DNA from: CADEEX01 sp964577955
GTDB taxonomy: Bacteria; Acidobacteriota; Vicinamibacteria; Vicinamibacterales; CAVVIG01
Length of the DNA: 64,000 nucleotides
Direction of reading: 5' to 3'
NCBI GenBank assembly: GCA_964577955.1
Contig: CAZOAZ010000024.1
Location: 23,898 to 87,897 of the forward strand
Below, piece by piece: positions 43,298 through 52,378 of the stretch. Numbering within the stretch: the first letter of the stretch is position 1; each line of letters opens with the position of its first letter. The notes below the pieces were generated by a model that ran no database searches, was not told where the DNA came from, and saw only the letters and a list, made by a program, of their open reading frames with translations. A program made the translations under genes and the position numbers.

Positions 43298-45174
43298 TGC
43301 AGCCGTCTTCGGACCTCGTCACGCGCGCCTTGTGGGACGCTGCCGAGATTGCGGTCGTCGCGACCGACGGCAAGACGATCCGCTTCGCCACCAAGGCATT
43401 CGGGCGCCTCGTCGGCGTGGCGCCCGCGGCGCTCGACGCTGCCGACCTCGCGACCTTTGTACACGCTGACGACCGCGGCACGCTCACCCGCGCCATCGAG
43501 CTGACACGACGATCGGGCGATTCGTCAGGCACAACCGATCTGCGCCTGGTGACCGCTGCTGGTGTCGTCGTGGTCGAGCACACCGCGCGCGCGGTGGAAG
43601 TCGAGGGGCATCGTCTCGTGGCGTCGACGTTCGTGCCGGTCGCCGATCGCAACCGCATGGCTGACGCCCTCGCGGCGAGCGAGCAGCGCTATCGCGATCT
43701 GTTTGAGGAAGACACCGACGGCCGCTTCGTGGCGACTCCGGACTGGCGCATCATGGACTGCAACGCGGTCCTGGCCCGCATGCTTGGTTACGAAGAAGGC
43801 GCAGCGCTGGTCGGCGCGAGCCTGCTGGAACTGACGCCGGACGCGCCGGTGCTGCAGAAGCTCCTCGCGGTGACGCGGGTCGAACGGCGCGCGGGTCCGG
43901 CGGAGCTGCAGATGACCCGCGCCAACGGGGCCACGATCGACGTCTCGTTTTCGCTTTCGGGATCGGTCGGCGAACCGGGCACGCTCGTCTCGATTCGCGG
44001 GCAAGTGGCCGAGATCACCGAGCGCAAGCGGCTCGAGTCCAGGCTCCAGGGCGCGGAACGGATGGAAGCGATCGGCCGTCTCGCCGGCGGCCTCGCGCAC
44101 GACTTCAACAATCTCCTCACCGTCATCAGCGGCAACAGCGAGCGCCTGCTCGAGGCGCTGCCGGCCAACGATCCGTTCCGCCATTCCGTCGCCGCGATCG
44201 ATCAGGCGGCGGCCCGGGCGGCGTCGATGACGCGGCAACTGCTCGCTTACAGCCGCCGCCAGGTGTTTCAGCTTCGTCCGCTCTCGCTCGAAAAACTGGT
44301 GGACGAGGCGCGACCGGTGATGGCCGAAATCGTCGGCGATCACATCGACGTGCGGTTTCAGGTGCAGGACGATTTGCCGCTCATCAGCGCCGATCCGCGG
44401 CAGGTCGAGCACGTGCTGGCCAACCTGCTGACCAACGCGCGCGACGCGATGCCCGCCGGAGGCGTCATCACGATCAGTGTCGATTCGATGGATGTCGGCG
44501 ACAGCGCCACGCGCGAGCGCGTCTGGCTGCGGCCGGGACGCTACGTGCGATTGAGCGTGACCGACAGCGGGCACGGCATGGATCCGGTGACGCGCGCGTA
44601 TGCGTTTCAGCCGTTCTTCACGACCAAGCGCATGGGCAACGGCCGCGGTCTCGGGTTGGCCACGGTCTACGGCATCATGAAACAGAGCCACGGGTTCGTC
44701 TGGGTCGAGAGCGAGACCGGCCATGGCGCGACGTTCACGCTGCTCTTTCCGGCCATCCGCTCCGACCGGCCCGATGCGGCGCGCGATACCGCCACCAATA
44801 CGGAAACGATCCTCGTCGTCGAAGAGGATGGCGAACTGCGCGCGCTGGTCGGCGAGGCGTTGCGGCGGCGCGGCTACCAGGTGCTCGAGGCCGAGTCCGC
44901 GACGGCGGCGCTCGAGATCTTCGCGTCGCATCCGGCCCGCATTCACCTCGTCGTCTCCGACAGCGGCGCGGTGACCAGCCAGGGCGCGCCGCTCGTCGCC
45001 AGGTTGAAGGCGATCGATCCGTTCGTTCAGTCGCTGGCGACGCTCCAGCCGTCGGATGCCGTCGAAGGCCCGCGCGTCCTGCCGACGACGCCGTCGATTC
45101 AGAAGCCGTTCATCCTGCAGGCGCTCGCCGACAAGGTCCGCGAGGTCCTGGACTCGGGTGAGGGACGAAGCTAG
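43294..45174 (+). CDS. Double-PAS hybrid histidine kinase
   Basis: A 626-residue soluble kinase with two PAS-like segments (about 15-120; 130-250, with DTDGRFVATPDWRIMDCNAV), a His box GLAHDFNNLLTVISGN, an ATPase core (LLTNARDAMPAGG, DSGHGM, GNGRGLGLATVYGIM) and a C-terminal receiver (from about 505; Asp in LVVSDSGAV). Helices after the receiver Asp look degenerate relative to the partner kinase. Start ATG 43294 or 43297. It may form a relay with the upstream kinase. No DNA-binding output domain is present in the window. Confidence 0.91.
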   Translation: MMQPSSDLVTRALWDAAEIAVVATDGKTIRFATKAFGRLVGVAPAALDAADLATFVHADDRGTLTRAIELTRRSGDSSGTTDLRLVTAAGVVVVEHTARAVEVEGHRLVASTFVPVADRNRMADALAASEQRYRDLFEEDTDGRFVATPDWRIMDCNAVLARMLGYEEGAALVGASLLELTPDAPVLQKLLAVTRVERRAGPAELQMTRANGATIDVSFSLSGSVGEPGTLVSIRGQVAEITERKRLESRLQGAERMEAIGRLAGGLAHDFNNLLTVISGNSERLLEALPANDPFRHSVAAIDQAAARAASMTRQLLAYSRRQVFQLRPLSLEKLVDEARPVMAEIVGDHIDVRFQVQDDLPLISADPRQVEHVLANLLTNARDAMPAGGVITISVDSMDVGDSATRERVWLRPGRYVRLSVTDSGHGMDPVTRAYAFQPFFTTKRMGNGRGLGLATVYGIMKQSHGFVWVESETGHGATFTLLFPAIRSDRPDAARDTATNTETILVVEEDGELRALVGEALRRRGYQVLEAESATAALEIFASHPARIHLVVSDSGAVTSQGAPLVARLKAIDPFVQSLATLQPSDAVEGPRVLPTTPSIQKPFILQALADKVREVLDSGEGRS

Positions 45175-45200
45175 CTAAGGTGTTGATAGGAGCTTTTGTG

Positions 45201-45785
45201 ATGAAAAGACTCACGCTTACATTCTCAGTCGTGGTGTGGGGATTGGTCTCAGGCCAGACGTTGGTGGCACAAGCACCGTCCGTGGAGTACCGCGTTGTGG
45301 CCACCAACAAGACGTCCACAATGGAGAAAGAACTCAACGAGGCGGCGGAGGCCGGCTTTCGCTTTCAGACGGTCATGGGCGGCGAAACCGCCATCGGCGG
45401 CAACGAGACCGTCGCGGTCGTGGCACGCTCAAAGTCCGGGACTGGCCGTTACAGCTACAAACTGCTGGCGACGTCGCGGACCTCCACGATGGAGAAGGAG
45501 CTGCGGGAGGCGGCGGCTGCGGGGTTCGAATATCGAGGCCAAACGGTTTTCAAGTCGACGTTCGGCGGCGAGGAAGTTGTCTGCGTGCTCGAACGCGACA
45601 AAGACAATAGCGCCGTCAGGTCAGACTACAAGCTTGTCGCCACTAGCCGGACATCGACGCTCGAGAAGGAATTGGTGGAAGCCGGAGCTGCGGGGTATGA
45701 GCTCGTCGGGATGACGGTTGCGAAAACCGCCGTCGGAGGCAAAGAACTGGTCGCGATTATTCGTCGTCCGGCGATGGCGCGATGA
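45201..45785 (+). CDS. Secreted protein with three DUF4177-like repeats
   Basis: A 194-residue protein of unknown function. The N-terminus MKRLTLTFSVVVWGLVSGQT is a signal peptide. The mature part has three repeats of about 50 residues, each beginning Tyr-x-Leu/Val-Leu/Val-Ala-Thr, then TSTMEKEL-type, Glu-Ala-x-x-Ala-Gly-Phe/Tyr and ending Gly-Gly-x-Glu-x-Val (around 30-75, 85-135 and 140-190). Start ATG 45201, eight bases after AGGAG. The repeats suggest a small beta-alpha module copied in tandem, perhaps for ligand or surface binding. Confidence 0.82.
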   Translation: MKRLTLTFSVVVWGLVSGQTLVAQAPSVEYRVVATNKTSTMEKELNEAAEAGFRFQTVMGGETAIGGNETVAVVARSKSGTGRYSYKLLATSRTSTMEKELREAAAAGFEYRGQTVFKSTFGGEEVVCVLERDKDNSAVRSDYKLVATSRTSTLEKELVEAGAAGYELVGMTVAKTAVGGKELVAIIRRPAMAR

Positions 45786-45872
45786 CGAGAGCGTTGTGCG
45801 TTCCTATGAGCGCTGTGTTCAGAGCTCTTCACCATGCAGCATCGTTGACACGGAGGTTCTCACCGCCAATCG

Positions 45873-46319
45873 CTACTCCGCCCTTCGAACAACGGCAGCA
45901 ATCGGCAACCCCACGCAGACGACGATGATGGTGCAGCCGATGAGCCGCTGCGTGAGCGGCGGAGCCGCGCCGCCGGGAATGGCGGACAGCGGGATCACGA
46001 CGAAGTTCATGAACGTGTAGACGGCGATGCCGTAGAGGACGCCGCAGATGATGGGATGGGCAACCAGCCAGCGCAGACGCCGGCTCGCGATGTAGAAGAC
46101 TGCCGCGGCGACGGTCGCGATCAGGAAGTGAAATGCGACCCCGAGTGCGGCGCTGCCGGCACCGCCGGTGCGCGCTGCCGGTCCGAGCGCGCCGGCGGCG
46201 ATCGATTGCATGACGCGGACCGGACTCGTGCCCGCGCGCAGCCAGCTGTTGGCGAACGCGGCCAGCAGATCGAGCACGCCAGCGATCACTCCTGCGCGCA
46301 CGATTGTGGCGACCGCCAT
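45873..46319 (-). CDS. Small integral membrane protein
   Basis: A 148-residue protein with four likely membrane helices: near 6-26, 55-78 (GVAFHFLIATVAAAVFYIAS), 88-110 (PIICGVLYGIAVYTFMNFVV) and 125-145. It resembles uncharacterised DUF1440/YagU-like membrane proteins, but I cannot assign a function. It stands alone on the minus strand. A G-rich tract lies just upstream of the start. Confidence 0.72.
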   Translation of the reverse strand: MAVATIVRAGVIAGVLDLLAAFANSWLRAGTSPVRVMQSIAAGALGPAARTGGAGSAALGVAFHFLIATVAAAVFYIASRRLRWLVAHPIICGVLYGIAVYTFMNFVVIPLSAIPGGAAPPLTQRLIGCTIIVVCVGLPIAAVVRRAE

Positions 46320-46330
46320 CTGTCCAGCCC

Positions 46331-46371
46331 CTAGCGCTAGCGCTAGCCCCCAGTCCCCAGCCCCCAGCCCC
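46331..46371 (-). repeat. G-tract repeat with G-quadruplex potential
   Basis: The minus strand carries four runs of four or five G (46371-46368, 46365-46361, 46358-46355, 46351-46347) separated by two or three bases, then a GCTAGC repeat (46331-46346). Such short loops favour an intramolecular G-quadruplex. It lies between the cytochrome c stop and the membrane-protein start. Confidence 0.6.
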
Positions 46372-46976
46372 TACTTCTCATCATCGTGATACGCGACGTC
46401 GCGCTGCACGACGCCGGGTCCGAGATCGTTGGGCGTGAGCACGGGCTCCGGGATCTTGTGCGAGATCGCTGGAATGTTGCGGAGATAGACCAGCACGGCA
46501 TACCGGTCTTCTTCCGTCCAGTTCGAGAAGACCGGCCACGGCATCGTGCTCATCGGCGAGACGTGGCCATCGGGGAACACGCCGCTGCGGAGCACGCGGA
46601 GCACTTCTTCATCGCTGCGACGTTTGAGTCCGGTTTCCGGATCCGGCGTCAGATTGCGGCTGATGTAGGTGCCGTTCTGCTGAAGCGTCTTGTAGCTGCC
46701 CCCCGCCAGGAACTTCGCAAAGTCCGGGCCCTGTGGTCCGATCGGCGCGTGACAGCCGTTACAGCCGGTGCGCACGACGATGTCGCGACCACGCTCGGCG
46801 AGCAGCTTCACCTTGGGATCGCTGATCCCGTCGAGCGGCGTGATGACGACCGCACCTTTGATGAGATCTTCCGCCGGCGTGATGTAGAACGGCGGAATGA
46901 GGTAGAGGAAGGCGCCGAATCCGCCAACGACCAGGATGGCGACGACGATCCCGACCCATTTGAGAATGCGCTTCAC
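46371..46976 (-). CDS. Membrane-anchored monoheme cytochrome c
   Basis: A 201-residue protein with one N-terminal helix (WVGIVVAILVVGGFGAFLYL) that anchors it facing the periplasm. One heme site, TGCNGCHAPIG, and a downstream Met near MSTMPWP as likely axial ligand. DRYAVLVYLRNIPAI is the usual C-terminal helix. The start is GTG 46976, preceded by GGGAGGT; this overlaps the end of the triheme gene by four bases, so the two are cotranscribed. It probably passes electrons between a quinol-oxidising enzyme and an acceptor. Confidence 0.88.
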   Translation of the reverse strand: MKRILKWVGIVVAILVVGGFGAFLYLIPPFYITPAEDLIKGAVVITPLDGISDPKVKLLAERGRDIVVRTGCNGCHAPIGPQGPDFAKFLAGGSYKTLQQNGTYISRNLTPDPETGLKRRSDEEVLRVLRSGVFPDGHVSPMSTMPWPVFSNWTEEDRYAVLVYLRNIPAISHKIPEPVLTPNDLGPGVVQRDVAYHDDEK

Positions 46977-48295
46977 TTCGCACCTCCCACGGTCATGTCG
47001 CCCGCGTTGCCGGCAAGCACGCTCAACGGCGCATCCTGGCCGAGGATCAGCATCTTGAATTTGCCCCACAGGAAGACGGGCAGGAACGGTTGCTTCGGCG
47101 CCGGAATCTTGTTTCGCACCGGCGGAATCGTGCGCAGGTACGCGACGATCGCGTCGAGGTCAGACGCCGGCATGGTCGAGAAGGCGGCCCAGTCCATGGG
47201 GAACGGCAGCATCCGGCTGCCGTTCGGCCGCTCGCCCCGTGTCAGGACCTTCTTGATCTGCTCGTCCGTCCAGTTGCCGAGACCGGTTTCCTTGTCGGAG
47301 GTCAGGTTGTAGGACACGAAGTCGCCGAATGGTTCAATCCGGAAGTGGAGGCCGCCGGCAAGGCGTGCACCGGGCAGGGCGCGGCGCTGTTCATCGATCG
47401 GCGTGTGGCAAAGCGTGCACAGCAGCGTCTCGACCAGGTACTCGCCGCGCTTCAGAGGAGCCGCCGTGTCTTCGCCGGCGCGCCTGGTGTAGAAGGCTTT
47501 GATTTCGTCCGTAGTCATGTCCCAGACCGGCTTGCGCGCCAGCGAGACGACGTAATCGGCGAGGTCCCACATTTCCGCGTCAGTGGCGGCGTCCTTGAAC
47601 GACGGCATCGGCGTCCCGGACATGCCCGCGCGGAAGCGCATGTAGACATCGGCGGCGGTCGATCCGCCATGGAACGTCCACGGCTCCGTCAGATCCGTCG
47701 CCTTGAGCGGATGACGCCAATCGTCCTCGAACGACGTCGCCGCAGCGCCGGTGCCGCGGCCGTCGTTGCCGTGGCATTTGCCACACTGCAGTTTCTGGAA
47801 GGCGGCCAGGCCGCGCGTGACCGAGTCCTGCGGTTTTGCGGGCGGCGTGGTGGCGACGATGACTGTCGCTGGTTCAGACGCAAAACGCGGCGAGAACGAT
47901 TTGATGTAGGTCGTGACCGCGCGGATGTCGTCGTCGGACAGCAGCCGCTGCCATGCCGGCATCGCCGAACCCGGCAACCCGAGACGGATGGACCGCATCA
48001 GATCCTCGTCGGTCGGGACGCTCCCGGATTCCGTCGTCCGGATCTTGTATTTGCCGGCGGTGAAATCCCGAGGCTGCGGCGTCATCAGGTGTGCCGCAGC
48101 ACCGTCGCCCTTGCCGGTGGCGCCATGGCACTCGACGCAGCGCTGGTCGTAGACCGCCTTGCCGCGCGCGGCTGCCGCCGGCGGAGCCGTTTGCGCCGCG
48201 GTCGGTGAGGAAAAGGTTTGGAACCCGAGGACAACGAGGAGGGCGATCGCGAGGAGGGCGATCGCCGGCATACGCACCGATCGCAAGTGAGTCAT
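46973..48295 (-). CDS. Exported triheme cytochrome c
   Basis: A 440-residue protein with a signal peptide (MPAIALLAIALLVVLGFQTF near residues 9-28) and three class I heme domains: CVECHGATGKGDG, CGKCHGNDGRGTG and CTLCHTPIDEQ. Each is followed by a Met-containing segment (GSAMPAW, GTPMPSF, FSTMPASD). Start ATG 48295. It acts in the periplasm as an electron carrier, with the monoheme partner encoded downstream. The electron donor is not in the window. Confidence 0.9.
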   Translation of the reverse strand: MTHLRSVRMPAIALLAIALLVVLGFQTFSSPTAAQTAPPAAAARGKAVYDQRCVECHGATGKGDGAAAHLMTPQPRDFTAGKYKIRTTESGSVPTDEDLMRSIRLGLPGSAMPAWQRLLSDDDIRAVTTYIKSFSPRFASEPATVIVATTPPAKPQDSVTRGLAAFQKLQCGKCHGNDGRGTGAAATSFEDDWRHPLKATDLTEPWTFHGGSTAADVYMRFRAGMSGTPMPSFKDAATDAEMWDLADYVVSLARKPVWDMTTDEIKAFYTRRAGEDTAAPLKRGEYLVETLLCTLCHTPIDEQRRALPGARLAGGLHFRIEPFGDFVSYNLTSDKETGLGNWTDEQIKKVLTRGERPNGSRMLPFPMDWAAFSTMPASDLDAIVAYLRTIPPVRNKIPAPKQPFLPVFLWGKFKMLILGQDAPLSVLAGNAGDMTVGGAK

Positions 48296-48308
48296 AAGCG
48301 GCCTGCTA

Positions 48309-49286
48309 CTAGGGAACGAGTACGATTTTTCCGAGGGCGCCCGATTCGAGGACAGCTTCATGCGCGCGCGGGGCGTCGGCGAGCGGCAGCTCGCGGCCCA
48401 CGAGCGGGTTGATGGTGCCGTGCTCCAGCGCGGCTCCGATCGCGGCGTGGATCCAGGTGAAGTCTTCGTGCTTGACGTTGAACAGCACCATGCCGAGCAC
48501 CGCCGCCTCGCGCCCCATGATGCCGCGCGGGTCGATTTCGATACGGCCGCGGTTGCCGATGAGCACAATCCGGCCGTGGCGCGCGAGCACGGTCAGATCC
48601 TTGTCGAGATTGAGGTGCGCATTCATCTCGAACACGACGTCGACGCCACGGCCGCCGGTGGCCTTCGTGACCTCTTCGAGGTAGGCCGGATCCTTGTGAT
48701 TGACGACGACGTGCGCGCCGTGGTCCTTGACGGCCTGCAAGCCGCGGTCGGTGCCGGCACTGCCGATGACCGTGAGGCCGAACGCGCGCAACACCTGGCA
48801 CGCCGCGATGCCGACGCCGCCGCTCGCGCCGTGGATGAACGCCGTCTCGCCGGGACGCACGTTGGCGCGCTTGAAGGCCGCGTAATACACCGTGCCGTAG
48901 GGCACGCCAATCGCCGCGCCCTGCGCGAACGAGACCCGAGCGGGCAGATGGCGGAGCTGCGTCGCCGCCAGCAGGGCGTGGTCGGCGTAGCTGCCGGTCC
49001 GCGGACTGCCGGAGTTGTCGTTGAACATGTACACGCGATCGCCCGGCTTGAAGTCTTTCACCTCGCTGCCGACCGCTTCGACCTCGCCGGCGCCGTCGAT
49101 GCCGGGGGTGTACGGCAACGGCGGCTTCACGGCATACACGCCGCTGCGAATGTACGTGTCGACCGGATTGACGCCGGCCGCGCGCACTTTCACCAGTACC
49201 TGTGCCGGCGAAAGTTTCATCGCCGGAACGTCTTCGATCTGCATCACGTCGGGACCGCCGAACTCGCGTACGACAATGGCGCGCAT
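48309..49286 (-). CDS. NADPH:quinone oxidoreductase (zinc-free MDR family)
   Basis: A 325-residue medium-chain reductase. The catalytic GroES-like domain holds AAGVNPVDTYIRSG and PGIDGAGEVEAVG. The Rossmann domain holds AFIHGASGGVGIAACQVLRA for NADPH. Zinc-ligand cysteines of alcohol dehydrogenases are absent, as in QOR/zeta-crystallin. The start is taken at ATG 49286; ATG 49304 is possible. It diverges from ispG with only 27 bases between, so their promoters must overlap or lie in each other's genes. Confidence 0.92.
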   Translation of the reverse strand: MRAIVVREFGGPDVMQIEDVPAMKLSPAQVLVKVRAAGVNPVDTYIRSGVYAVKPPLPYTPGIDGAGEVEAVGSEVKDFKPGDRVYMFNDNSGSPRTGSYADHALLAATQLRHLPARVSFAQGAAIGVPYGTVYYAAFKRANVRPGETAFIHGASGGVGIAACQVLRAFGLTVIGSAGTDRGLQAVKDHGAHVVVNHKDPAYLEEVTKATGGRGVDVVFEMNAHLNLDKDLTVLARHGRIVLIGNRGRIEIDPRGIMGREAAVLGMVLFNVKHEDFTWIHAAIGAALEHGTINPLVGRELPLADAPRAHEAVLESGALGKIVLVP

Positions 49287-49313
49287 GAAGACGAATGCTA
49301 TCATGAGAAATTC

Positions 49314-50543
49314 ATGTCAGTCCTGAGGCTCCACCGGACCGTCGGCGTCAAAGTCGGACGCGTACAGGTCGGCGGCGGCGCGCCGATCGTGGTGCAGTCG
49401 ATGACCATGACGGACACGGCGGACGCGGTGGCGACCGCGGCGCAGTGCGTGGAGCTGGCCGATGCCGGATCCGAGATGGTCCGCATCACCGTCAACACGC
49501 CCGAAGCGGCGGCGGCGGTCCCCGAGATTAAGCAGCGCATGCTCGATGCCGGCTGCACCGCGCCGCTCATCGGCGACTTCCACTACAACGGTCATCTGCT
49601 GCTGACGAAATTTCCGCGCTGCGCCGAGGCGCTGGACAAGTACCGGATCAATCCCGGCAACGTCGGCACCGGGCGGCGGCGGGACGAACAGTTCTCGATG
49701 ATCTGCCAGGTCGCGGTCGACCGGCAGCGGCCGGTCCGCATCGGCGTGAACGGCGGTTCGCTCAATCAGGAACTGGTCGTGGCCCGGATGCAGGAGAACA
49801 CCGACAGGAATCTCGGCAAGACCTCGGAGGAGATCATCAACGAATGCATGATCCTTTCCGCGATCGAGTCGACGGCATTGGCCATCGAGTCCGGGTTGCG
49901 CAAGGACCAGATCATCATTTCCTGCAAGACCTCGCGGCCGCGGGATCTCATCGCGGTATACCGCGCGCTGGCGCGCCAGACCGACCAGCCGCTGCATCTC
50001 GGTCTGACGGAAGCCGGCATGGGTACCAAGGGGCTGGTCTGGTCATCGGCGGCGATGGGCGTCCTGCTCAACGAAGGGATCGGCGACACCGTCCGCGTCT
50101 CGCTCACGCCGCGGCCTGGCGGGGATCGCCGCGAAGAGGTCTACGCTGCCTGCGAGCTGCTGCAGTCGCTCGGCCTCAGGTCCTTCTCGCCAAGCGTGAC
50201 CGCATGTCCTGGCTGCGGCCGGACGACGAGCAGCACCTTCCAGGAACTCGCCGAACGGATCCAGGACTACATCCGCGAACAGATGCCGTCGTGGAAGACC
50301 GAGTATGAGGGCGTTGAGACGATGACGCTCGCGGTCATGGGCTGCGTCGTCAATGGCCCCGGCGAGTCGAAAGCCGCCAACATCGGCATCAGCCTCCCCG
50401 GCACCGGAGAAGCGCCGAACTGCCCGATCTACATCGACGGCGAACACGTGAAGACGCTGCGCGGGACCTACGACGAGCTGGCCGACGCGTTTCAGCAGCT
50501 CGTCGACGACTACGTGTCGTCGCGCTACGCGAGGAAAGCCTGA
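49314..50543 (+). CDS. ispG: 4-hydroxy-3-methylbut-2-enyl diphosphate synthase (flavodoxin/ferredoxin)
   Basis: Penultimate enzyme of the MEP isoprenoid pathway. It reduces the cyclic diphosphate MEcPP through a 4Fe-4S cluster. The 409-residue protein has VQSMTMTDTADAVATAAQCV, the TIM-barrel landmark YRINPGNVG, and a C-terminal cluster domain with ACPGCGRT and VMGCVVNGPGES. Start ATG 49314; the frame is open upstream but that region is the antisense of the quinone reductase. It overlaps the recQ start, so the two may be cotranslated. Confidence 0.95.
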   Translation: MSVLRLHRTVGVKVGRVQVGGGAPIVVQSMTMTDTADAVATAAQCVELADAGSEMVRITVNTPEAAAAVPEIKQRMLDAGCTAPLIGDFHYNGHLLLTKFPRCAEALDKYRINPGNVGTGRRRDEQFSMICQVAVDRQRPVRIGVNGGSLNQELVVARMQENTDRNLGKTSEEIINECMILSAIESTALAIESGLRKDQIIISCKTSRPRDLIAVYRALARQTDQPLHLGLTEAGMGTKGLVWSSAAMGVLLNEGIGDTVRVSLTPRPGGDRREEVYAACELLQSLGLRSFSPSVTACPGCGRTTSSTFQELAERIQDYIREQMPSWKTEYEGVETMTLAVMGCVVNGPGESKAANIGISLPGTGEAPNCPIYIDGEHVKTLRGTYDELADAFQQLVDDYVSSRYARKA

Positions 50544-52372
50544 CCACGCTCGCGTCGACGGACACGCTGCTCCGCGACGCCCTCCATCGCATCTGGGGGT
50601 TCTCCGACTTCCGTCCGCTTCAGCGCGAAGCGATGCACGCCGTCCTCGAAGGGCGCGACAGCGTCGTCGTGCTGCCGACCGGCGGCGGCAAGTCGTTGTG
50701 CTTTCAAGCGCCGGCCGTGGTGCACGACTCGGGCTGCGCGCTGGTCGTGTCGCCGCTGATCTCGCTCATGAAGGATCAGGTCGACGGTCTGCGCGTCGAC
50801 GGTGTGGCGGCCGAGTGCTTGAACAGTTCACAGACGGTCGGCGAGCGCGACCGCGTGATGGCGAGCCTGAAGGCCGACCAGTGCCGCCTCTTGTACGTGT
50901 CGCCCGAGCGGCTCGTCGGTGAGGGCAGTCACGTCTTCCGCCGGTTTCTGCAGCAGCTGCGGATCCGCTTCATCGCGATCGACGAGGCGCACTGCATCAG
51001 CCAGTGGGGGCACGATTTCCGGCCCGAGTACCGGCAGCTCGGGCGGATCCGCGACGAATTTCCGTCGGCGACATTCCACGCTTTCACCGCCACCGCAACC
51101 GAGCGCGTTCGCCGCGACATCGTCACGGAACTGCGCCTCACGTCGCCGCAGATTCTGGTCGGTTCGTTCGATCGGCCCAATCTGACGTATCGCGTACTGC
51201 GCCGCGGCAGTTTCCATCAGCAGCTGCAGCAGATTCTGGCGCGCCACGACGACGAGGCCGGCATCGTCTACTGCACGTCGCGCCGCGAGGTCGAAGAGCT
51301 GGCCGAGTGGCTCCAGGGCGAGGGACACCAGGCGGTGCCGTACCACGCCGGCCTGCCGGACGATGTGCGCGCCGCCAACCAGGATGCGTTTCTCGACGAA
51401 CGCGCCGACATCGTCGTCGCGACGGTCGCGTTCGGGATGGGCATCGACCGCTCGAACGTCCGCTTCGTCGTTCACGCCGGAGCGCCGCGATCGCCCGAAC
51501 ACTATCAACAGGAATCGGGGCGGGCCGGCCGTGACGGTTTGCCGGCCGAGTGCGTCCTGGTCTATTCGGGGTCGGACTTCGTGCGCTGGCGGCAGATGCT
51601 CGAGAGCAACGGCGAGTTCACCGAGAGCACTCGCGAACTGCTGCGCGACATGGAGCGCTACGCCGCGGGCACGCGCTGCCGCCACCGGGCGCTGGTCGAG
51701 TACTTCGGTCAGTCCTATGACCGCGAGACCTGCGGCGCGTGCGACTGGTGCCTCAAGGAACTCGATCCGGTGGCCGACTCGTCAACGCTGGCGCGGAAGA
51801 TTCTGTCGTGCGTGGCCCGAGTCAGGCAGACCTGGGGCGTCGGACACGTGACCGACGTGCTGATGGGCAAGACGAGCGAGAAAGTCCAGGCCGCCGGACA
51901 CCAGGAACTATCGACGTTCGGACTGTTGCGCGACGAATCCGGGAACGCGGTTCGAGGCTACATCGAGCAACTGATCGGCACCGGGCTTCTGACCCGCGAA
52001 GGGCATCCGTATCCCGTGCTGCGGCTGACGCCGAGCGGGGTGTCATTTCTCAAGGGCGACGGCACGTGCGCGCTCTACCGCGAGTTGCAGCCGGTGAAAG
52101 CCCGTACACGTCAGCGCGGCCACGGCGGGATTTCGTACGGCGGGGATGACGATTTGTTCGACGCACTGCGCGCGGTCCGCCTGGCGCTCGCGCGCGAGCG
52201 TGGCGTGCCGCCCTACGTCATCTTTCACGACACCACGCTGCGGCAGATGGCCGACCGCCGGCCCGCGACACTCGACGATCTGCACGAGATTTACGGCGTC
52301 GGCGCGCGCAAGGCCGAAGCCTTCGGCGACGCGTTCCTGGATGCGATCCGCACGTTCCGCCGGCCGCAGTAG
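50540..52372 (+). CDS. recQ: ATP-dependent DNA helicase RecQ
   Basis: A 3'-5' superfamily 2 helicase for recombination and fork repair. The RecQ N-terminus Trp-Gly-Phe-x-x-Phe-Arg-Pro-Leu-Gln lies upstream of the first ATG (50633), so the gene must begin earlier. The only plausible start is CTG 50540, overlapping the ispG stop (CTGA) and preceded by GAGGAAAG. Helicase motifs: LPTGGGKSLCFQ (I), IDEAHCISQWGHDFRPEY (II), HAFTATAT (III), VAFGMGIDRSNVRFVVH (V), QQESGRAGRDG (VI). Zinc-binding cysteines sit in the ETCGACDWC region, then an RQC domain, and a C-terminal HRDC domain (RPATLDDLHEIYGVG). 610 residues. Confidence 0.93.
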   Translation: MTTLASTDTLLRDALHRIWGFSDFRPLQREAMHAVLEGRDSVVVLPTGGGKSLCFQAPAVVHDSGCALVVSPLISLMKDQVDGLRVDGVAAECLNSSQTVGERDRVMASLKADQCRLLYVSPERLVGEGSHVFRRFLQQLRIRFIAIDEAHCISQWGHDFRPEYRQLGRIRDEFPSATFHAFTATATERVRRDIVTELRLTSPQILVGSFDRPNLTYRVLRRGSFHQQLQQILARHDDEAGIVYCTSRREVEELAEWLQGEGHQAVPYHAGLPDDVRAANQDAFLDERADIVVATVAFGMGIDRSNVRFVVHAGAPRSPEHYQQESGRAGRDGLPAECVLVYSGSDFVRWRQMLESNGEFTESTRELLRDMERYAAGTRCRHRALVEYFGQSYDRETCGACDWCLKELDPVADSSTLARKILSCVARVRQTWGVGHVTDVLMGKTSEKVQAAGHQELSTFGLLRDESGNAVRGYIEQLIGTGLLTREGHPYPVLRLTPSGVSFLKGDGTCALYRELQPVKARTRQRGHGGISYGGDDDLFDALRAVRLALARERGVPPYVIFHDTTLRQMADRRPATLDDLHEIYGVGARKAEAFGDAFLDAIRTFRRPQ

Positions 52373-52378
52373 GCGCGC

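Noticed and set aside
48360..49313. N-terminal extension of the ispG frame
   Set aside because: It is antisense to the quinone oxidoreductase, and family similarity starts only at the ATG at 49314.
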